Source: Planctomycetia bacterium (GTDB taxonomy: Bacteria; Planctomycetota; Planctomycetia; Pirellulales; UBA1268). From it: a DNA stretch of 6,157 nucleotides. The stretch spans positions 1 through 6,157 of the forward strand of contig RFUD01000155.1 in the NCBI GenBank assembly GCA_009923125.1, in the 5' to 3' direction. Each line of letters begins with the position of its first letter. Within the stretch, counting starts at the first letter, position 1. Below are positions 5,431 to 6,157 of the stretch, in pieces. Position numbers and translations under genes: made by a program. The notes under the pieces were generated by a model. That model did not search any database. It saw nothing but the letters and a program-made list of their open reading frames with translations, and was not told the origin of the DNA.

Positions 5431-6157
5431 TCAGAGGCCCGTCGCCGCCGTTTCGGCCCCGTCCCGCGTGCAGATCGCGAACAGCACCTCGGCGTCCACG
5501 CTCTCCTCGAGGAACTTGACGTGGCCGTCGCTGAACAGGCAGTTGACCCCGTTCGGATGCAGGCTGCGGAACCCCTGTTCGGCCGGGTCGTTCAACACCC
5601 GCGAACTCTGACACACGATGTTGTTGCCGCAGGCCCAGCGGGCGTCCTGAAACCTTTCGGCCGAGGGTGCCGTCGAGCCGCCCTCATGGCTGCGATCCAC
5701 GGCCTCGGCGACGAGCACGGTGCGGCTCAAGCCATCCGTCACGGCGGCTGCCCGCACCGGCTGTCGATACCGATTCACCGGGTCAACGCCCGATGAGTCG
5801 ACGAACGACGTGGGGATCAACACGCCGCGGTCGCCGAACAGACGCAGCGGACGGGTGATGTTGTCGCCGTCGGAATAGCCGGTGATCCCGGCATAGTCCT
5901 GCTTGCCGGGAAACCGCTCGATGCCGCTCGGGCAGACGTAAACCGGGAGCACCGCGTCGGAGGCGATGTCGTTGCCGCCGGGCGCGTTCCACACCTTCTT
6001 GTAGTCGATCTTCACGGCCACCGCCGATTCCTCGAGGAACGGCAGGATGAAAGACGACCAGGCGTGGAGCCGGGCGGGTTGCGTCGCCGGATCGGCGGTG
6101 TAGGAATCGCTTCCCGGCGGAAACATCCGCCGCGCCGCCTCGTAGTTGCTGATCGCG
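5431..6157 (-). CDS. DUF1559 pilin-like protein, N-terminus cut off by the window edge
   Basis: The frame stays open to the right edge, giving 241 visible residues; the in-frame ATG at 6126 is internal. The first visible residues, AISNYEAARRMFPPGSDSY, match the conserved NYxxxxxxFPPG segment found after the prepilin-like helix in DUF1559 proteins. Next come HAWSSFILPFLEES (family: HxWxxxxLPYLEQ), VYVCPSG, YAGITGYSDGD, and AAAVTDGLSRTVLVAEAVD (family: DGxSNTxLVxE). The C-terminal hallmark LHPNGVNCLFSDGHVKFLEESVD follows, with a short tail CTRDGAETAATGL. The missing N-terminus would be expected to carry a type IV pilin-type methylation motif and hydrophobic helix. Planctomycetes encode many copies; their role is not established but they are thought to be pseudopilin-like exported proteins. 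The gene ends 134 bases before the small secreted gene on the same strand; whether the two are co-transcribed cannot be told. Confidence 0.92.
   Translation of the reverse strand, partial: AISNYEAARRMFPPGSDSYTADPATQPARLHAWSSFILPFLEESAVAVKIDYKKVWNAPGGNDIASDAVLPVYVCPSGIERFPGKQDYAGITGYSDGDNITRPLRLFGDRGVLIPTSFVDSSGVDPVNRYRQPVRAAAVTDGLSRTVLVAEAVDRSHEGGSTAPSAERFQDARWACGNNIVCQSSRVLNDPAEQGFRSLHPNGVNCLFSDGHVKFLEESVDAEVLFAICTRDGAETAATGL

Noticed and set aside
5424..5439. Possible terminator after the DUF1559 gene.
   Set aside because: The dyad is short, needs a G-U pair, overlaps the stop codon and has no U-tract after it on the minus strand.
5329..5796. Plus-strand open frame of 155 codons beginning in the leader of the secreted gene.
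   Set aside because: Most of it is antisense to the DUF1559 coding sequence, and it has no motif or upstream ribosome binding site.

Overview
The window is high-GC bacterial DNA in which every gene I can support lies on the minus strand. It probably comes from a planctomycete (Planctomycetota). The main reason is the partial gene at the right edge, a DUF1559 pilin-like protein; this family is greatly expanded in that phylum. The phylum call is an inference, and nothing here fixes a genus.

Layout in the direction of transcription (right to left): (1) 6157-5431, a DUF1559 protein whose N-terminus is cut by the window edge. (2) 5430-5297, a leader without a gene but with a clear ribosome binding site. 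(3) 5296-4901, a small secreted glycine-tract protein of 131 aa that I do not recognise, followed by a strong intrinsic terminator at 4868-4831. (4) 4775-885, four tightly overlapping genes: an apolipoprotein N-acyltransferase-like protein (lnt), then rfbD, rfbA and rfbC of dTDP-L-rhamnose synthesis. Junctions overlap by 4, 4 and 1 bases, so this is almost certainly one translationally coupled operon. (5) 884-732, a gap with hairpins and a candidate promoter. (6) 731-1, gmd, GDP-mannose 4,6-dehydratase, whose C-terminus is cut by the window edge.

The right-hand part makes exported or surface proteins. The left-hand part makes nucleotide-activated 6-deoxyhexoses for surface polysaccharide: RfbA makes dTDP-glucose, RfbC and RfbD finish dTDP-L-rhamnose, and Gmd makes GDP-4-keto-6-deoxy-D-mannose. 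The dehydratase RfbB, needed between RfbA and RfbC, is not in the window. The lnt-like gene at the head of the sugar operon links it to envelope biogenesis.

No RNA genes, insertion sequences, CRISPR arrays or phage genes were seen. Most of the window is ordinary envelope biosynthesis. The less ordinary parts are the nested inverted repeats around the terminator between the small secreted gene and lnt, the unknown secreted protein, and a divergent motif in the Lnt-like enzyme.
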